DNA of 64,000 nt from Halomonas meridiana (GCF_009846525.1 NZ_CP024621.1:2356001-2420000); one strand, 5' to 3'. Positions 9,686-20,998 are shown, counted from the first letter of the stretch. Notes: a model not told the origin generated them from the sequence alone. Translations and numbers: made by a program.

Positions 9686-9700
9686 CACCGCTAGGCGGTG
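9686..9700 (-). promoter_or_regulatory. Leader hairpin upstream of rplM (possible L13 operator)
   Basis: CACCGC and GCGGTG form a perfect 6-bp stem with a 3-base loop, about 40 bases upstream of the rplM start on the minus strand. Autogenous control of rplM-rpsI by L13 through the leader is known in E. coli; that this hairpin is the target is an inference from position only. Confidence 0.35.
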
Positions 9701-9821
9701 AAGCACCATCCCTATTTTTTTTGGTTGCGGGCAAATGCCAGCAACGTGTAGCGAGGCGGCATTCTACAGTAAGCATCCGCTCAAGTTAAGGGCTCTATGA
9801 CTTTTTTTGCGTGCCACCACC

Positions 9822-11003
9822 CTAAGGCTTGTGCGCCAGCGCCAGATACTCGCGAGACTGCATCTCTTGCAATCGCGACAAGGTCCGCTGAAACTCGAAC
9901 GTCAGCTTACCGTCGCTGTAAAGCGACTCCACCGGCACTTCCGCCGACATCAGCAGCTTTACGCCGCGATCATAGAATTCATCCACCATGTTGATGAAAC
10001 GCCGCGCTTGATCGTCCATCTTGCCATCCATCCGCGGCACATTGGCCACCAGAACGGTATGAAATTCGCGGGCCAGCTCGATGTAGTCGTTTTGGCTGCG
10101 CGGGCCGTCACACAGTTCGGCAAACTCGAACCACACCACATCTTCATGCAGGCGACGCGTTTTGAGCACCCGGTGATTAACTTCCAGCGGTGCACCCTCC
10201 TCCCCAGGCTGACCGGCAATTTCTCGGAAGCTGCGCGCTAGCTCTTTCTCGGCCGCAGCGTCGAGAGGCGCATGGAAAATTTCAGCACGCTCCAGTGCCC
10301 GCAGACGATAGTCGATACCCGAATCGACGTTGACCACCTCGCAATGTCGATTTACCAATTCAATGGCAGGCACGAACCGCGCACGCTGCAGCCCATCCTT
10401 GTAAAGATCGTCCGGGACGATGTTCGACGTCGCCACCAATACCACGCCGCGCTGGAAGAGCGCTTCCAGTAAGTTAGCGAGAATCATGGCGTCGGTAATA
10501 TCTTTGACGAAAAACTCATCGAAGCAGATAACGCGTGCCTCGGCGGCAAATTTACCCGCGATGAGAGTGAGCGGGTTTTTCTCGCCTTTATAATGAGTTA
10601 GCTCATTATGAACCCGCTGCATGAACCGGTGAAAATGGGTGCGCATTTTTTCGGGAAACGGCAGCGCCTCATAAAAGGTATCGACCAAGTAGGTCTTACC
10701 ACGCCCCACGCCTCCCCAGAAGTAGAGCCCTTTTACTTGGGGCAACGGCGGTTTGGCAGGCGCATGCTTCTTACCCAGCAAACCTGCCATTTTGGCTTTG
10801 ATTCCTTTGCTGGCCACCACGGCCTTGGGCACCGTCGTTGGCGTCGCCAACAGCTCATCATAGAGCCGCTGGAGATGCTTGACCGCCTGCTCTTGGGCCG
10901 GGTCATACTGAAAATCGCTGCGCTTGATATCGGCTTGATAGCGCTCAAGCGGCGTGGGGCGACGAGTGGAATCGGACGCCTGACGCTCAGACACTGATGG
11001 CAT
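9822..11003 (-). CDS. zapE: Cell division protein ZapE (AFG1-like ATPase)
   Basis: ZapE is an ATPase that acts at the constricting Z-ring and is related to mitochondrial AFG1/LACE1. The 393-residue protein has a Walker A motif GGVGRGKT (near residue 98), a DEFFVKDITDAM segment with the Walker B acid (VICFDEFF), and a sensor region VATSN. The ATG is preceded by GGGAG. It lies upstream of rplM-rpsI in the same direction, the conserved zapE-rplM neighbourhood of gammaproteobacteria, and is divergent from the yhcB-like gene. Confidence 0.93.
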   Translation of the reverse strand: MPSVSERQASDSTRRPTPLERYQADIKRSDFQYDPAQEQAVKHLQRLYDELLATPTTVPKAVVASKGIKAKMAGLLGKKHAPAKPPLPQVKGLYFWGGVGRGKTYLVDTFYEALPFPEKMRTHFHRFMQRVHNELTHYKGEKNPLTLIAGKFAAEARVICFDEFFVKDITDAMILANLLEALFQRGVVLVATSNIVPDDLYKDGLQRARFVPAIELVNRHCEVVNVDSGIDYRLRALERAEIFHAPLDAAAEKELARSFREIAGQPGEEGAPLEVNHRVLKTRRLHEDVVWFEFAELCDGPRSQNDYIELAREFHTVLVANVPRMDGKMDDQARRFINMVDEFYDRGVKLLMSAEVPVESLYSDGKLTFEFQRTLSRLQEMQSREYLALAHKP

Positions 11004-11220
11004 GAAGATGGTGCTCCCGCAACACTTGAGCCTGAGTGCGTGCCCGCCGCCTTAAAGCGCCAGACAACACGAGCTCAACAAAAATGAGGGCAATTATACG
11101 CCGCTTGAACACTAAGCGCATGAGCGGATTGACCCAACCGACTGAGACGCGCCTATAATGGGTCGGTTTTTAAAGTCACGCCCTGTACACAGCGGCGCGC
11201 ATTACTTAGGGAGAAGGACT

Positions 11221-11658
11221 GTGGAAGCAAGCTCGCCATTCACTTTTGCAATCATTGGCTTGGCCGTGGGATTCATCATTGGCCTTGGGTGCTATCGGCT
11301 TTTCAGCAAAGGTGCGCGAGACGTCGCTTCGCTCAAGCAGACGCTGCTTGAGCGTGAACACCAAATTGCCGATTTAAAGAAAGGGATGAGCCATCACCTC
11401 ACCGGCATTCAGCAGCGCCTGGAGAATATTCGCCATGAGGCGGACCAGCTAGAGCAGCAAGTAGAGAGCGAAGCCGCCCAATGGAAACTCACGAGCGTCA
11501 AACCGTCCTCTCAGCCGACCGCCACGCCTGACGGCGACCAAAGCGTTGCCATGCCTCGGGACTACGCCGCTGGCAAAAACGGGACGCTATCGGAAGACTT
11601 TGGCCTCAAAGAGAACAGAGCCACAGATAACACCGCTGCCCAGCCGCCACGCTACTAA
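11221..11658 (+). CDS. yhcB: YhcB/ZapG family (DUF1043) inner-membrane protein
   Basis: YhcB (also called ZapG or LapD) is a membrane-anchored coiled-coil protein linked to cell envelope growth and division in E. coli. The 145-residue product starts with one N-terminal membrane helix (FAIIGLAVGFIIGLGCYRLF). A coiled coil follows (about 40-100, LKQTLLEREHQIADLKK and QQRLENIRHEADQLEQQ), then a Pro/Gly-rich tail. I chose the GTG start because AGGGAGAAGG lies just upstream; an ATG 63 bases earlier would add residues unlike the family. Its divergence from zapE matches E. coli yhcM-yhcB. Confidence 0.85.
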   Translation: MEASSPFTFAIIGLAVGFIIGLGCYRLFSKGARDVASLKQTLLEREHQIADLKKGMSHHLTGIQQRLENIRHEADQLEQQVESEAAQWKLTSVKPSSQPTATPDGDQSVAMPRDYAAGKNGTLSEDFGLKENRATDNTAAQPPRY

Positions 11659-11681
11659 ACGCGTGACGCTATCACCGCGTG

Positions 11682-11708
11682 CCAGGGCCCACCCTGTTGT
11701 GGCCCTGG
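11682..11708. terminator. Weak hairpin between yhcB and the Nif3-like gene
   Basis: CCAGGGCC and GGCCCTGG form an 8-bp stem with an 11-base loop between two convergent stop codons. There is no T-run on either strand, so it may be a termination or RNA 3'-end stabilising structure; confidence is low. Confidence 0.35.
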
Positions 11709-11733
11709 TCAGCAACCTGCTCCCCACCCTCGG

Positions 11734-12495
11734 CTAGGCCGGATTATCGATATCGACGAAACGGTGTTCAACGCCAAACTCGCTGGCCAGCCATTCGCCC
11801 ATGGCCTGAACACCGTAACGCTCGGTCGCGTGGTGTCCCGCTGCTAGATAGTGAATGCCCATTTCACGGGCCAAGTGGGTCGTTCGCTCAGAGATCTCGC
11901 CCGATATAAACACCTGGGCACCGGCCTCGTAGGCCGCCGTAATCATGTCTTGTGCCCCACCGGTGCACCAGGCAATCCGCTCGATGGGCTCACGGCTTGG
12001 CGCCTCGACGACGAGAGGCTCGCGTTCGAGGATAGCGCCAACTTGCTGCGCCAACGCTGACACACTCTGTGGCGTCACCAGCCGTCCCGACCAGAGCAGC
12101 CCTTCACCCAACTCTCCGTCTAGACATCCCTCGACTTTCCAACCCAAGCGCTTGGCCAACTGCGCGTTATTCCCCATCTCCGCATGGGCATCTAGCGGCA
12201 AATGGTAGGCCAACAGGCTGATATCATTGGCCAACAACGTTTTGATTCGACGCTGCTTCATGCCCGTGATGGGGACGGGCTCGTTCTTCCAGAAATAGCC
12301 ATGGTGCACGAGCACCATGTCGGCCTGCCATGCCACGGCTTCTTCCAGTAACGCTTGGCAAGCCGTCACCCCTGTCATGACCCGACGCACCTGCTCACGC
12401 CCCTCGACCTGAAGGCCGTTGACCGTGAAATCTTTGAATTGAGTGGCGCGTAACTGGTGGTCGCAGGCAGTGACTAACTGATCACGGTGATTCAC
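11734..12495 (-). CDS. Nif3/YbgI-like dinuclear metal centre protein (DUF34)
   Basis: This 253-residue protein belongs to the NIF3 family, a conserved hydrolase-like fold with two metal ions. FTVNGLQVEG, MVLVHHGYFWKN (metal-binding HHG), LLAYHLPLDAH (second His cluster) and the C-terminal GHHATERYGVQAM are the family motifs. The substrate is unknown; a role in GTP cyclohydrolase I-type metal chemistry has been suggested for homologues. The GTG start is preceded by AAGAAGGAGAGAG, stronger than a TTG six codons upstream. It is divergent from the DegS-like gene, sharing a gap of 140 bases. Confidence 0.88.
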   Translation of the reverse strand: MNHRDQLVTACDHQLRATQFKDFTVNGLQVEGREQVRRVMTGVTACQALLEEAVAWQADMVLVHHGYFWKNEPVPITGMKQRRIKTLLANDISLLAYHLPLDAHAEMGNNAQLAKRLGWKVEGCLDGELGEGLLWSGRLVTPQSVSALAQQVGAILEREPLVVEAPSREPIERIAWCTGGAQDMITAAYEAGAQVFISGEISERTTHLAREMGIHYLAAGHHATERYGVQAMGEWLASEFGVEHRFVDIDNPA

Positions 12496-12635
12496 GCTCT
12501 CTCCTTCTTGCAATTAAACCAGCCCCCGTGAGGCACAGCGGCATTCGGTGTTACCATAGCGCCATTGTAAGACTCGCTTTACGTTATCGCGAACCTCGCG
12601 ACCGTTTAGACTGCCACACGCTGAGGAACTTTCGC

Positions 12636-13901
12636 ATGCACCGCTTCGTGCTGCCTTATTTATGGCCCATTTTGACCGGGCTTCTGCTTGCGGCCGTGGT
12701 GCTGCTCGCCTTTCCCGAGCAGCTGCCCAACCCGTTCCGTCAAACGCCCCCGGTAACGGAGGAGGCTCCCACCGCCTTCGAATCCCCCCCTGCACTGGTC
12801 CCAACGACCAGCAGCGAACCCAGTGCAAGTCGTCCGGCGCCGGATATCAAACAAGCAGCCCCGCTTTCCCGGCAGCAAGGCCCTGCTAGCTACTCCAACG
12901 CCGTCAATCAAGCCGCACCTGCGGTGGTGAACATCTACTCATCTCGAATCGTCGAGCGCGACCAGCACCCGCTGATGTCCGATCCCTTCTTCAACCAATT
13001 TTTCAGCGGTGACGATGCCACGACCCACCAGCGCATGCTGTCGAGCCTGGGGTCTGGCGTCATCGTCAGCAACGACGGCTACGTATTGACCAACCATCAT
13101 GTGATTAACGGCGCCGACCAAATACAGGTCGCGCTTCGCGACGGGCGTGAAACCCTCGCGGAAGTCATCGGCACCGATCCAGAAAGCGATCTGGCAGTGC
13201 TCCGGATTGACCTAGACGACTTACCGGTCATTGAGCTTGCCGACTCAGAAGAGGTCGCGGTGGGCGATGTGGCGCTGGCCATTGGCAACCCCTTTGGCGT
13301 TGGCCAAACCGTTACCATGGGTATTATCAGCGCCACCGGGCGCAGCCACCTGGGATTGAATGCTTACGAAGACTTCATTCAGACCGACGCCGCCATTAAC
13401 CCCGGTAACTCAGGCGGCGCGCTGGTCAACCCAGACGGCGCATTGGTGGGAATCAATACGGCGATCTTCTCTCGCTCCGGCGGCTCCCAGGGGATTGGTT
13501 TCGCGATTCCTGCCAATCTCGCGCACAGCATTTTGGACGAGCTGGTCACCCGCGGACGGGTCATTCGAGGGTGGCTGGGCATCGAAGCCCAGGCTCTTTC
13601 AAGGGAGCTGGCCGCATCGTTTGGATTACGGACGCCGCAGGGAGTCATCGTCGCAGGCGTCGTGAGCGGCGGCCCTGCCGCCCAGGCAGGCTTGCAGCCA
13701 GGTGACGTACTGCTCTCCATCGACGGACAAGTCATCTTGGATGCCCGAGCGACCATGAGCGATATCGCCTCGATCCCGCCCGGTACGTCGCTACCGCTGA
13801 CGATTGTCCGCGGCGGCGAACGCATGGAAATGACGCTGGAGGTAGGCGAGCGCCCCGTACCGACCAACGCTACGTCAGCCGATCGGCAGAGCGGCTCTTA
13901 A
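12636..13901 (+). CDS. degS: DegS/AlgW-type periplasmic serine protease (sigma-E pathway)
   Basis: Proteases of this type are anchored in the inner membrane and start the cleavage of the anti-sigma factor RseA/MucA when outer-membrane proteins misfold. The protein of 421 residues has an N-terminal membrane helix (11-26) and a Pro/Ser-rich linker (35-80). The trypsin-like domain carries H155 (LTNHHV), D185 (ESDLAVL) and S259 (NPGNSGGAL), and one PDZ domain lies at about 318-400. A single PDZ and the membrane anchor favour DegS/AlgW over DegP. TGAGGAAC precedes the ATG. In Pseudomonas algW lies next to the hisD-hisC cluster; here it faces hisD and hisC is absent. Confidence 0.9.
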   Translation: MHRFVLPYLWPILTGLLLAAVVLLAFPEQLPNPFRQTPPVTEEAPTAFESPPALVPTTSSEPSASRPAPDIKQAAPLSRQQGPASYSNAVNQAAPAVVNIYSSRIVERDQHPLMSDPFFNQFFSGDDATTHQRMLSSLGSGVIVSNDGYVLTNHHVINGADQIQVALRDGRETLAEVIGTDPESDLAVLRIDLDDLPVIELADSEEVAVGDVALAIGNPFGVGQTVTMGIISATGRSHLGLNAYEDFIQTDAAINPGNSGGALVNPDGALVGINTAIFSRSGGSQGIGFAIPANLAHSILDELVTRGRVIRGWLGIEAQALSRELAASFGLRTPQGVIVAGVVSGGPAAQAGLQPGDVLLSIDGQVILDARATMSDIASIPPGTSLPLTIVRGGERMEMTLEVGERPVPTNATSADRQSGS

Positions 13902-13931
13902 GCCGCCCTGCCGGGGCGTTCTTACTGCCTA

Positions 13932-15248
13932 TCAGTCGCGGATACGATACTCCGCCGAACGCGCATGGGCAGTAAGATACTCCCCGCGCGCCAGTACGGA
14001 AGCCACTTTACCCAGCTCGGAGGCGCCCTCTGGAGAGCAATGGATGATGGAAGAGCGTTTTTGAAAATCGTACACACCTAGCGGCGAGGAGAAGCGCGCC
14101 GTGCCGGACGTCGGCAGGACATGGTTCGGGCCTGCACAGTAATCCCCCAGCGCTTCCGACGTATGGCGCCCCATGAAGATCGCGCCCGCATGGCGGATAT
14201 CGTCTAGCCATGCCTCAGGCTCTGCGACCGATAATTCAAGATGCTCTGGCGCAATGCGATTGATCATCTTGATCGCTTCAGCCTGATCGTGACACAGAAT
14301 CAGCGCGCCGCGGCGTTTCAGCGAGGCGCGGGCAATCTCTTCGCGCTCTAGCGTTGGCAGCAACCGCTCGATGGAAGCCGCCACAGCGTCCAAATGCGCG
14401 GCGTCCCAGCTCACTAAAATCGCTTGCGCGTCTTCGTCATGCTCGGCTTGGGAGAAGAGGTCCATAGCGATCCAATCCGGATCGGTTTGCCCATCCGACA
14501 CCACCATGATTTCGGAAGGCCCGGCAATCATATCGATACCCACCTGACCGAACACGGCTCGCTTGGCCGTGGCGACGTAGATATTGCCTGGGCCCACGAT
14601 TTTATCGACGCGAGGAACACTTTGCGTGCCGTAGGCCAGCGCAGCGACGGCTTGAGCGCCACCAATGGTGAACACATAGTCCACGCCCGCCAGATGCGCT
14701 GCCGCCAGCACCAGGTCATTCAGCACACCATCCGGCGTGGGCACCACCATGACGATTTCACGCACGCCCGCTACGTGGGCAGGAATCGCATTCATCAACA
14801 CCGAGGACGGATAGGCCGCTTTGCCACCCGGCACATAAATACCGGCCCGATCGAGCGGGGTGACTTTCTGGCCGAGCACCGTCCCGTCAGCCTCTTCGTA
14901 CTGCCAAGAGGTCGGTTTCTGCCGCTCATGGTAGCGCTTGATGCGCTCGGCGGCCGTGGCCAACGCCTCTCGCTGGGCCTCTGGCAAACCGTCGTACGCT
15001 TTTTTCAACTGCTCGGGGGAGAGACACAGTTGATCCATGGACGCGACCGACAGACGGTCAAAGCGGTTCGTGGCGTCGATGACGGCCTGATCACCGCGCT
15101 GCTTGACGTCTGCCAAGATCTCTTCAACACGAGCCTGGACCGCTTTATCAGACACGCCCTCCCAATCCAGCAGCGCATCGAGGCGCTGGTGGAAGGCCGC
15201 GTCACGGGTCGAGAGGCGGGCAATGGTGGCTGTGGTTGTATCGCTCAT
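13932..15248 (-). CDS. hisD: Histidinol dehydrogenase
   Basis: HisD makes L-histidine from L-histidinol in two NAD-dependent oxidations, the last steps of the pathway. The 438-residue protein is of normal length. It shows the glycine-rich [13 protein letters not shown] segment, [10 protein letters not shown], and the C-terminal [19 protein letters not shown], which contains zinc and substrate ligands. ACGAGG precedes the ATG. It follows hisG by 13 bases and ends the mlaF-to-hisD run on the minus strand. Confidence 0.97.
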   Translation of the reverse strand: MSDTTTATIARLSTRDAAFHQRLDALLDWEGVSDKAVQARVEEILADVKQRGDQAVIDATNRFDRLSVASMDQLCLSPEQLKKAYDGLPEAQREALATAAERIKRYHERQKPTSWQYEEADGTVLGQKVTPLDRAGIYVPGGKAAYPSSVLMNAIPAHVAGVREIVMVVPTPDGVLNDLVLAAAHLAGVDYVFTIGGAQAVAALAYGTQSVPRVDKIVGPGNIYVATAKRAVFGQVGIDMIAGPSEIMVVSDGQTDPDWIAMDLFSQAEHDEDAQAILVSWDAAHLDAVAASIERLLPTLEREEIARASLKRRGALILCHDQAEAIKMINRIAPEHLELSVAEPEAWLDDIRHAGAIFMGRHTSEALGDYCAGPNHVLPTSGTARFSSPLGVYDFQKRSSIIHCSPEGASELGKVASVLARGEYLTAHARSAEYRIRD

Positions 15249-15261
15249 GATGAACCTCGTG

Positions 15262-15915
15262 TCATTCGATAGGCTGCGTCTGACGCTTTTTCACGGCACT
15301 TTCCAGGCGCGCTAGCAGCGGCTTGATGCGGTCGTGCTTCATGGTCATGGCCGCTTTATTGACCACCAAACGCGTGCTGATATGAGCGATGAGCTCGCGG
15401 GGCTCCATGCCGTTAGCGCGAAGCGTATTGCCAGTGTCGACGATATCGACGATCTCATCGGCCAAGTTCATGAGCGGAGCCAGCTCCATCGCTCCGTAGA
15501 GCTTGATGACCTCTGCCTGAATCCCCTGCTCGGCGTAGTAGCGACGCGCGACGTTGACGAACTTGGTGGCCACACGGCGGCGCGCTTTGGCAGGCGGCTG
15601 CCCGGTCACGCCTGCCGTCATCAGCTTGCATCGAGCAATGTCCAGATCGAGCGGCTCGTAAAGACCTTCCGCGCCGTGCTCCAACAGCACGTCTTTACCG
15701 GCGATACCCACATCTGCCGCGCCTAACTGTACGTAGGTGGGCACGTCGGTGGCGCGAATGATCACCAGCTTGACATCGGGCAAGTTGGTATCGAACAGCA
15801 ACTTGCGGCTTTTGCTCAAGTCTTCGGCGGGCGTAATGCCCGCATCTGCCAGCAAGGGCAGCGTTTCATCCAAAATACGCCCTTTGGAGAGGGCCAAAAT
15901 CAGTTGCTTACTCAT
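15262..15915 (-). CDS. hisG: ATP phosphoribosyltransferase, short-form catalytic subunit
   Basis: HisG joins ATP and PRPP in the first step of histidine synthesis. The 217-residue length identifies the short form, which lacks the C-terminal feedback domain and needs HisZ as regulatory partner. [16 protein letters not shown] at the N-terminus, [16 protein letters not shown] and the PRPP loop [13 protein letters not shown] (DIVDTGNTL) are clear. The matching hisZ is in this same window at 57963-59156. It lies between murA and hisD, the Pseudomonas order. Confidence 0.96.
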   Translation of the reverse strand: MSKQLILALSKGRILDETLPLLADAGITPAEDLSKSRKLLFDTNLPDVKLVIIRATDVPTYVQLGAADVGIAGKDVLLEHGAEGLYEPLDLDIARCKLMTAGVTGQPPAKARRRVATKFVNVARRYYAEQGIQAEVIKLYGAMELAPLMNLADEIVDIVDTGNTLRANGMEPRELIAHISTRLVVNKAAMTMKHDRIKPLLARLESAVKKRQTQPIE

Positions 15916-15943
15916 GGTCTAAGGCCAGTGTTGTCCGCGTGGC

Positions 15944-17468
<1,525 letters not shown>

Positions 17469-17607
17469 GAGACAGGAAACTCCTTTGGGGTCGTTGAAAT
17501 GGTAAGCAATAGGGAGACATGATAAAGAAAAGCAGCTCACTTGGCGATGCTGAGCCACGCTGCCAATGAAGAGAGCAGCCCGTAGGCTGCTCTTGGGGTT
17601 GCGCATA

Positions 17608-17937
17608 TCAGGCAGAGACGTCTCGAGCGGTCAGTGCGTCCAGCTCTGCCAGAGACGCCAACCGCTGCAGTGGCGGCGACAATACGATGGACCGCACCGT
17701 GATCTGAAGCGCTTGGCAAGCACGCAGCCACTCGAACAGAACGCTAAGCGCCACGCTGCTTGCTTTGCTGATTTGCGCAAAATCCAAACGCACTGATGAA
17801 CGCTCGAATTCACGCAGCCACTGAACGCCCCGAGCGGCCACGTCGGCGGCGGCACTCATGACCAAATCGCCCGCGACCAGCAGCGTATCGTCCTGCACGG
17901 ACAGCGTCACCTCTGAGCGAGAGAGGAGCGATGTCAC
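17608..17937 (-). CDS. mlaB: STAS-domain protein MlaB of the phospholipid ABC transporter
   Basis: MlaB is the small cytoplasmic STAS subunit that binds the ATPase MlaF and is needed for transporter activity. The 109-residue protein has an STAS pattern: VTLSVQDDTLLVAGDL, then the central SSVRLDFAQISKASSVALSV, where the DFxxxxxxSSxAL region carries the conserved serine. The start overlaps the mlaC stop by four bases, so the two are coupled. A 139-base gap with no gene separates it from ibaG. Confidence 0.87.
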   Translation of the reverse strand: MTSLLSRSEVTLSVQDDTLLVAGDLVMSAAADVAARGVQWLREFERSSVRLDFAQISKASSVALSVLFEWLRACQALQITVRSIVLSPPLQRLASLAELDALTARDVSA

Positions 17938-18590
17938 GCGTCGCCTCCCTGCTCCAGCTCATCGACGCCGATTTCGGGTGCCCAACCGCGGATGACCGCA
18001 TCGTAGTCACGGTTATTGTCACGCATGGCCTGATCGAACTGGTTGCGGAAGGTCAGCCCCAGATTGATGCCGTTGACGATCACGTTCACCACGCGCCACT
18101 GGCCATCAGACAGACGCAGGCTGTAGCTCACCGGATACACTTGACCATTGCTCGCCACGATTTCCATATCCACACTGGCTTGATCGTCATAGCGTTGTCC
18201 GCGCTGCTCGCTCAATACGCGCAGCTCATCATAATCAAACGTCACCAAACCACGGGTGTACGTGTCGATGAGCGTTTGACGAAACACGGTGGCAAACTGA
18301 CTCCGCTGTTCCGGCGTTGCGTTGCGGAAATAGCTCCCCATCACACTGGCACCGATATAGCGAAAATCTGCTACGTCATCGAGACTCTCGTTCACCAGCG
18401 CCTTCAGTTCATCCAGGTTGTTGGCGTAATACTCCTTCTTGCCATCGATTTGACTCATGAAGGATTCGATGTTGTCACGAATCATCTCTTCGGGAGATTG
18501 GGTTTGCGCCTGAGCCAGCAGCGGTGCCAGCATGAGCAGAGCGGCCAACGCAACGCGCTGAACGAAAGCAGAATAAACGTTGAACATCAT
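17934..18590 (-). CDS. mlaC: Periplasmic phospholipid-binding protein MlaC
   Basis: MlaC ferries phospholipids across the periplasm between the outer-membrane MlaA-porin complex and the inner-membrane MlaFEDB complex. The 218-residue protein has a cleavable signal peptide (about residues 1-28, ending LLAQAQ). The MlaC domain carries FRYIGASVMGSYFRNATPEQRSQF and YTRGLVTFDYDEL, plus WRVVNVIVNGINLGLTFRNQF near the C-terminus. It lies between mlaD and mlaB, in E. coli order. Confidence 0.95.
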   Translation of the reverse strand: MMFNVYSAFVQRVALAALLMLAPLLAQAQTQSPEEMIRDNIESFMSQIDGKKEYYANNLDELKALVNESLDDVADFRYIGASVMGSYFRNATPEQRSQFATVFRQTLIDTYTRGLVTFDYDELRVLSEQRGQRYDDQASVDMEIVASNGQVYPVSYSLRLSDGQWRVVNVIVNGINLGLTFRNQFDQAMRDNNRDYDAVIRGWAPEIGVDELEQGGDA

Positions 18591-18623
18591 CTCGACCTCT
18601 TGAATGAAGATAACGGATGGCAG

Positions 18624-19088
18624 CTAGTTGCTGACCATATTGGATACGAATTGCTGAATAAGTTCTTCCAACACCAGTGCGGACTGGGTATCGCGGATGA
18701 CGTCACCTTCCTCCAGCACCTCTGGCGCACCGCCAACGCTGAGCCCTATGTACTGCTCTCCCAGCAGGCCGGCCGTCAAAATGGCGGCGGTGGTATCTTG
18801 GGAAAGCTGACCCTCCAGCTCACTATCCAGGCTGAGGATGACGCGCGCGTCGTACCACTCCGTATCCAGCTCGATGGCCTCTACCCGGCCTACCGTAACG
18901 CCTGCCATGGTGACCCGTGCGCGCGGCTTCAAACCGCCGATGTTGGCAAAGTTGGCCTCCAGGCGAAACGTGTCGGAGGGCGCCGATAGCGTCAAACCGC
19001 TGACACGCAGGCCAAGAAACACTAGCCCAACGATGCCGGCCAACATAAAGAGACCAACGCCAAACTCTACGGTTTTGCTGCGTTTCAT
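18624..19088 (-). CDS. mlaD: MCE-domain lipid-transport protein MlaD
   Basis: MlaD forms a hexameric ring in the periplasm that carries lipids between MlaC and the MlaE permease. The 154-residue product has one N-terminal membrane helix (VGLFMLAGIVGLVFLGLRVSG) and one MCE domain from about residue 38. The domain includes TFRLEANFANIGGLKPRARVTMAGVTVGRV and the pore-lining segment TAAILTAGLLGEQYIGLS. GGAG precedes the ATG. It is shorter than E. coli MlaD (183), mostly at the C-terminus. Confidence 0.95.
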   Translation of the reverse strand: MKRSKTVEFGVGLFMLAGIVGLVFLGLRVSGLTLSAPSDTFRLEANFANIGGLKPRARVTMAGVTVGRVEAIELDTEWYDARVILSLDSELEGQLSQDTTAAILTAGLLGEQYIGLSVGGAPEVLEEGDVIRDTQSALVLEELIQQFVSNMVSN

Positions 19089-19103
19089 GAGACTACTCCA
19101 CCC

Positions 19104-19904
19104 TTAAAGGCCGCCGAACATGACGGCGGTTAAAACGAAATCCAGCCCGAGCACGGCCAGCGAGGAGTACACCACCGTGCGTGTAGTGGCGCGGGAAATC
19201 CCCTCCGAGGTCGGCACTAGGTCATATCCTTGAAACACGGCAATCCAGGTCACGACGAGGGCAAAGACCACGCTTTTGATCATGCCGTTACCGATGTCAT
19301 CGAAAAACGACACGCTGGCTTGCATGTTGCTCCAGTACGAGCCTTCGAAAACGCCCAGCCACTCGACGCCCACCAAGTAGCCGCCCCAAATACCCACAAC
19401 GCTAAAACCGACGGTCAGAATGGGCAGCGCGACGAAGCCCGCCCAAAGCCTGGGAGCCACAACACGCCGCAGCGGGTCGACACCAATCATTTCCATACTG
19501 GTGAGCTGCTCGGTGGCTTTCATCAAGCCAATTTCGGCGGTCAAGGCAGACCCTGCCCGCCCAGCAAAGAGCAGCGCCGCAACCACTGGAGCAAGTTCAC
19601 GCAGCAGTGAGAGGGCGACCATTTGGCCCAATGCCTCCTCGGCACCGAAATCCACCAAAATGGTATACCCCTGCAGCGCCAGCACCATGCCAATGAAAAG
19701 CCCCGACACCAACACGATGGCCAGCGACAAGACGCCCACGAAGTGCATTTGGCGTAGCCAAAGCGACCATCCCTCCCGCGACGGCACCCCTACGGCCGAC
19801 TGCACTAGAAACACCGTGGCGCGTCCTAGCGCTTCGACCACGTCGCACCCTTTGCGCCCCAGGCGGGTCACTCGCGCCGCGTAGTGAGAAAATTTGGACT
19901 GCAT
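19104..19904 (-). CDS. mlaE: Phospholipid ABC transporter permease MlaE
   Basis: MlaE is the integral membrane permease of the Mla complex. The 266-residue protein has five to six hydrophobic segments, including [27 protein letters not shown] and [27 protein letters not shown]. The latter holds the conserved ELAPV...GRxGSA region of MlaE permeases. [16 protein letters not shown] and AVFQGYDL are further family marks. It begins directly after mlaF with no gap, and mlaD follows 15 bases after. Confidence 0.96.
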   Translation of the reverse strand: MQSKFSHYAARVTRLGRKGCDVVEALGRATVFLVQSAVGVPSREGWSLWLRQMHFVGVLSLAIVLVSGLFIGMVLALQGYTILVDFGAEEALGQMVALSLLRELAPVVAALLFAGRAGSALTAEIGLMKATEQLTSMEMIGVDPLRRVVAPRLWAGFVALPILTVGFSVVGIWGGYLVGVEWLGVFEGSYWSNMQASVSFFDDIGNGMIKSVVFALVVTWIAVFQGYDLVPTSEGISRATTRTVVYSSLAVLGLDFVLTAVMFGGL

Positions 19905-20726
19905 CTACCCTGCCTTTATTGCTAAATCGTGGCCGAGGATATCCCGATAGAGCGTCTCTGCGGGATAGTGAAACGGTACCGGGCCATCTGGTTCGCCGTG
20001 CATGAACTGGCTGACCCGAGGGTCCTGATTCGTCTCCAGCGTGCTTGGGGAGCCGTGAGCCACCACCTGCCCATCGGCGATCAAGTAGAGGTAATCCGCG
20101 ATACTCAACGTCTCTTTGATATCGTGAGAGACCACTACCGATGTCAGCGACAGCGCCTGATTGAGCCGCTTGATCAACTGCACCAGCACGCCCATGGAAA
20201 TGGGGTCCTGGCCGACGAACGGCTCGTCGTAAAGAATCAGTTCGGGGTCCAGCGCTACGGCACGCGCTAGCGCTACCCGACGCGCCATCCCTCCAGACAG
20301 TTCGGCAGGCGTTAAGTGCCTCGCGCCCCGCAGTCCTACCGCTTGGAGTTTTAGTAGCACCAGGTCGCGAATCATCGCGTCTGGCAAATCCGTATGAACA
20401 CGTAGCGGAAAGGCCACGTTTTCGAAAACGTCCAGATCCGAAAACAGGGCCCCGCTTTGAAACAGCATGCCCATGCGCTTGCGCAGTGCGAACAGCGCTT
20501 TACGTGACAGCCGGTGTACATCCTGCCCATCGATCAAGATCCGACCACGATCGGGCGTCAGCTGGCCACCGATGAGCTTCAAGAGTGTCGTTTTACCCGT
20601 ACCGCTTGGCCCCATGATGGCCGTTACTTGACCGCGAGGGATGGTCATACTCACACCGCGAAAGATCTCGCTTTCACCGCGAGAAAAGTAGACGTCTTCG
20701 ACCTGTATGAAGGGAACATCCGTCAT
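19905..20726 (-). CDS. mlaF: Phospholipid ABC transporter ATPase MlaF
   Basis: MlaF powers the Mla transporter that keeps the outer leaflet of the outer membrane free of phospholipid. The protein of about 273 residues has Walker A GPSGTGKTT, the Q-loop at MLFQSGALFSDL, signature LSGGMARRVALARA, Walker B LILYDEPFVGQDP and the switch histidine in VVSHD. I chose the start giving MTDVPFIQVEDVYF because AAGG lies upstream; an ATG six codons earlier (20744) is possible. It heads the mlaFEDCB operon, divergent from kdsD. Confidence 0.95.
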   Translation of the reverse strand: MTDVPFIQVEDVYFSRGESEIFRGVSMTIPRGQVTAIMGPSGTGKTTLLKLIGGQLTPDRGRILIDGQDVHRLSRKALFALRKRMGMLFQSGALFSDLDVFENVAFPLRVHTDLPDAMIRDLVLLKLQAVGLRGARHLTPAELSGGMARRVALARAVALDPELILYDEPFVGQDPISMGVLVQLIKRLNQALSLTSVVVSHDIKETLSIADYLYLIADGQVVAHGSPSTLETNQDPRVSQFMHGEPDGPVPFHYPAETLYRDILGHDLAIKAG

Positions 20727-20998
20727 GTGCTGATTGACCTTCATCGTTGATGCCAGAACGCGTCAGTATAAACCGACAAGTCACGGGGCAGTTTAAAAAA
20801 CAGTGTTTTCGAAATATTATCGAACATCGTATCTTAACGCTACTCTCAGTAACAGCGGCGCAAATGATTACTACGCCAACCTTTTTACGGCGTATGCATC
20901 GCCACGAGGCTGGTGAGTTTGCCACGCTTTAGCTAAATAGCGCCGCAAGATGTTATTCTTACTTGCTACCTATTCACTCTATGAAAACGAGACATGCC

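Noticed and set aside
20931-20938. Small palindrome TTAGCTAA upstream of kdsD as an operator
   Set aside because: It is eight bases in an AT-rich promoter region, easily explained by chance, and no second copy was seen.
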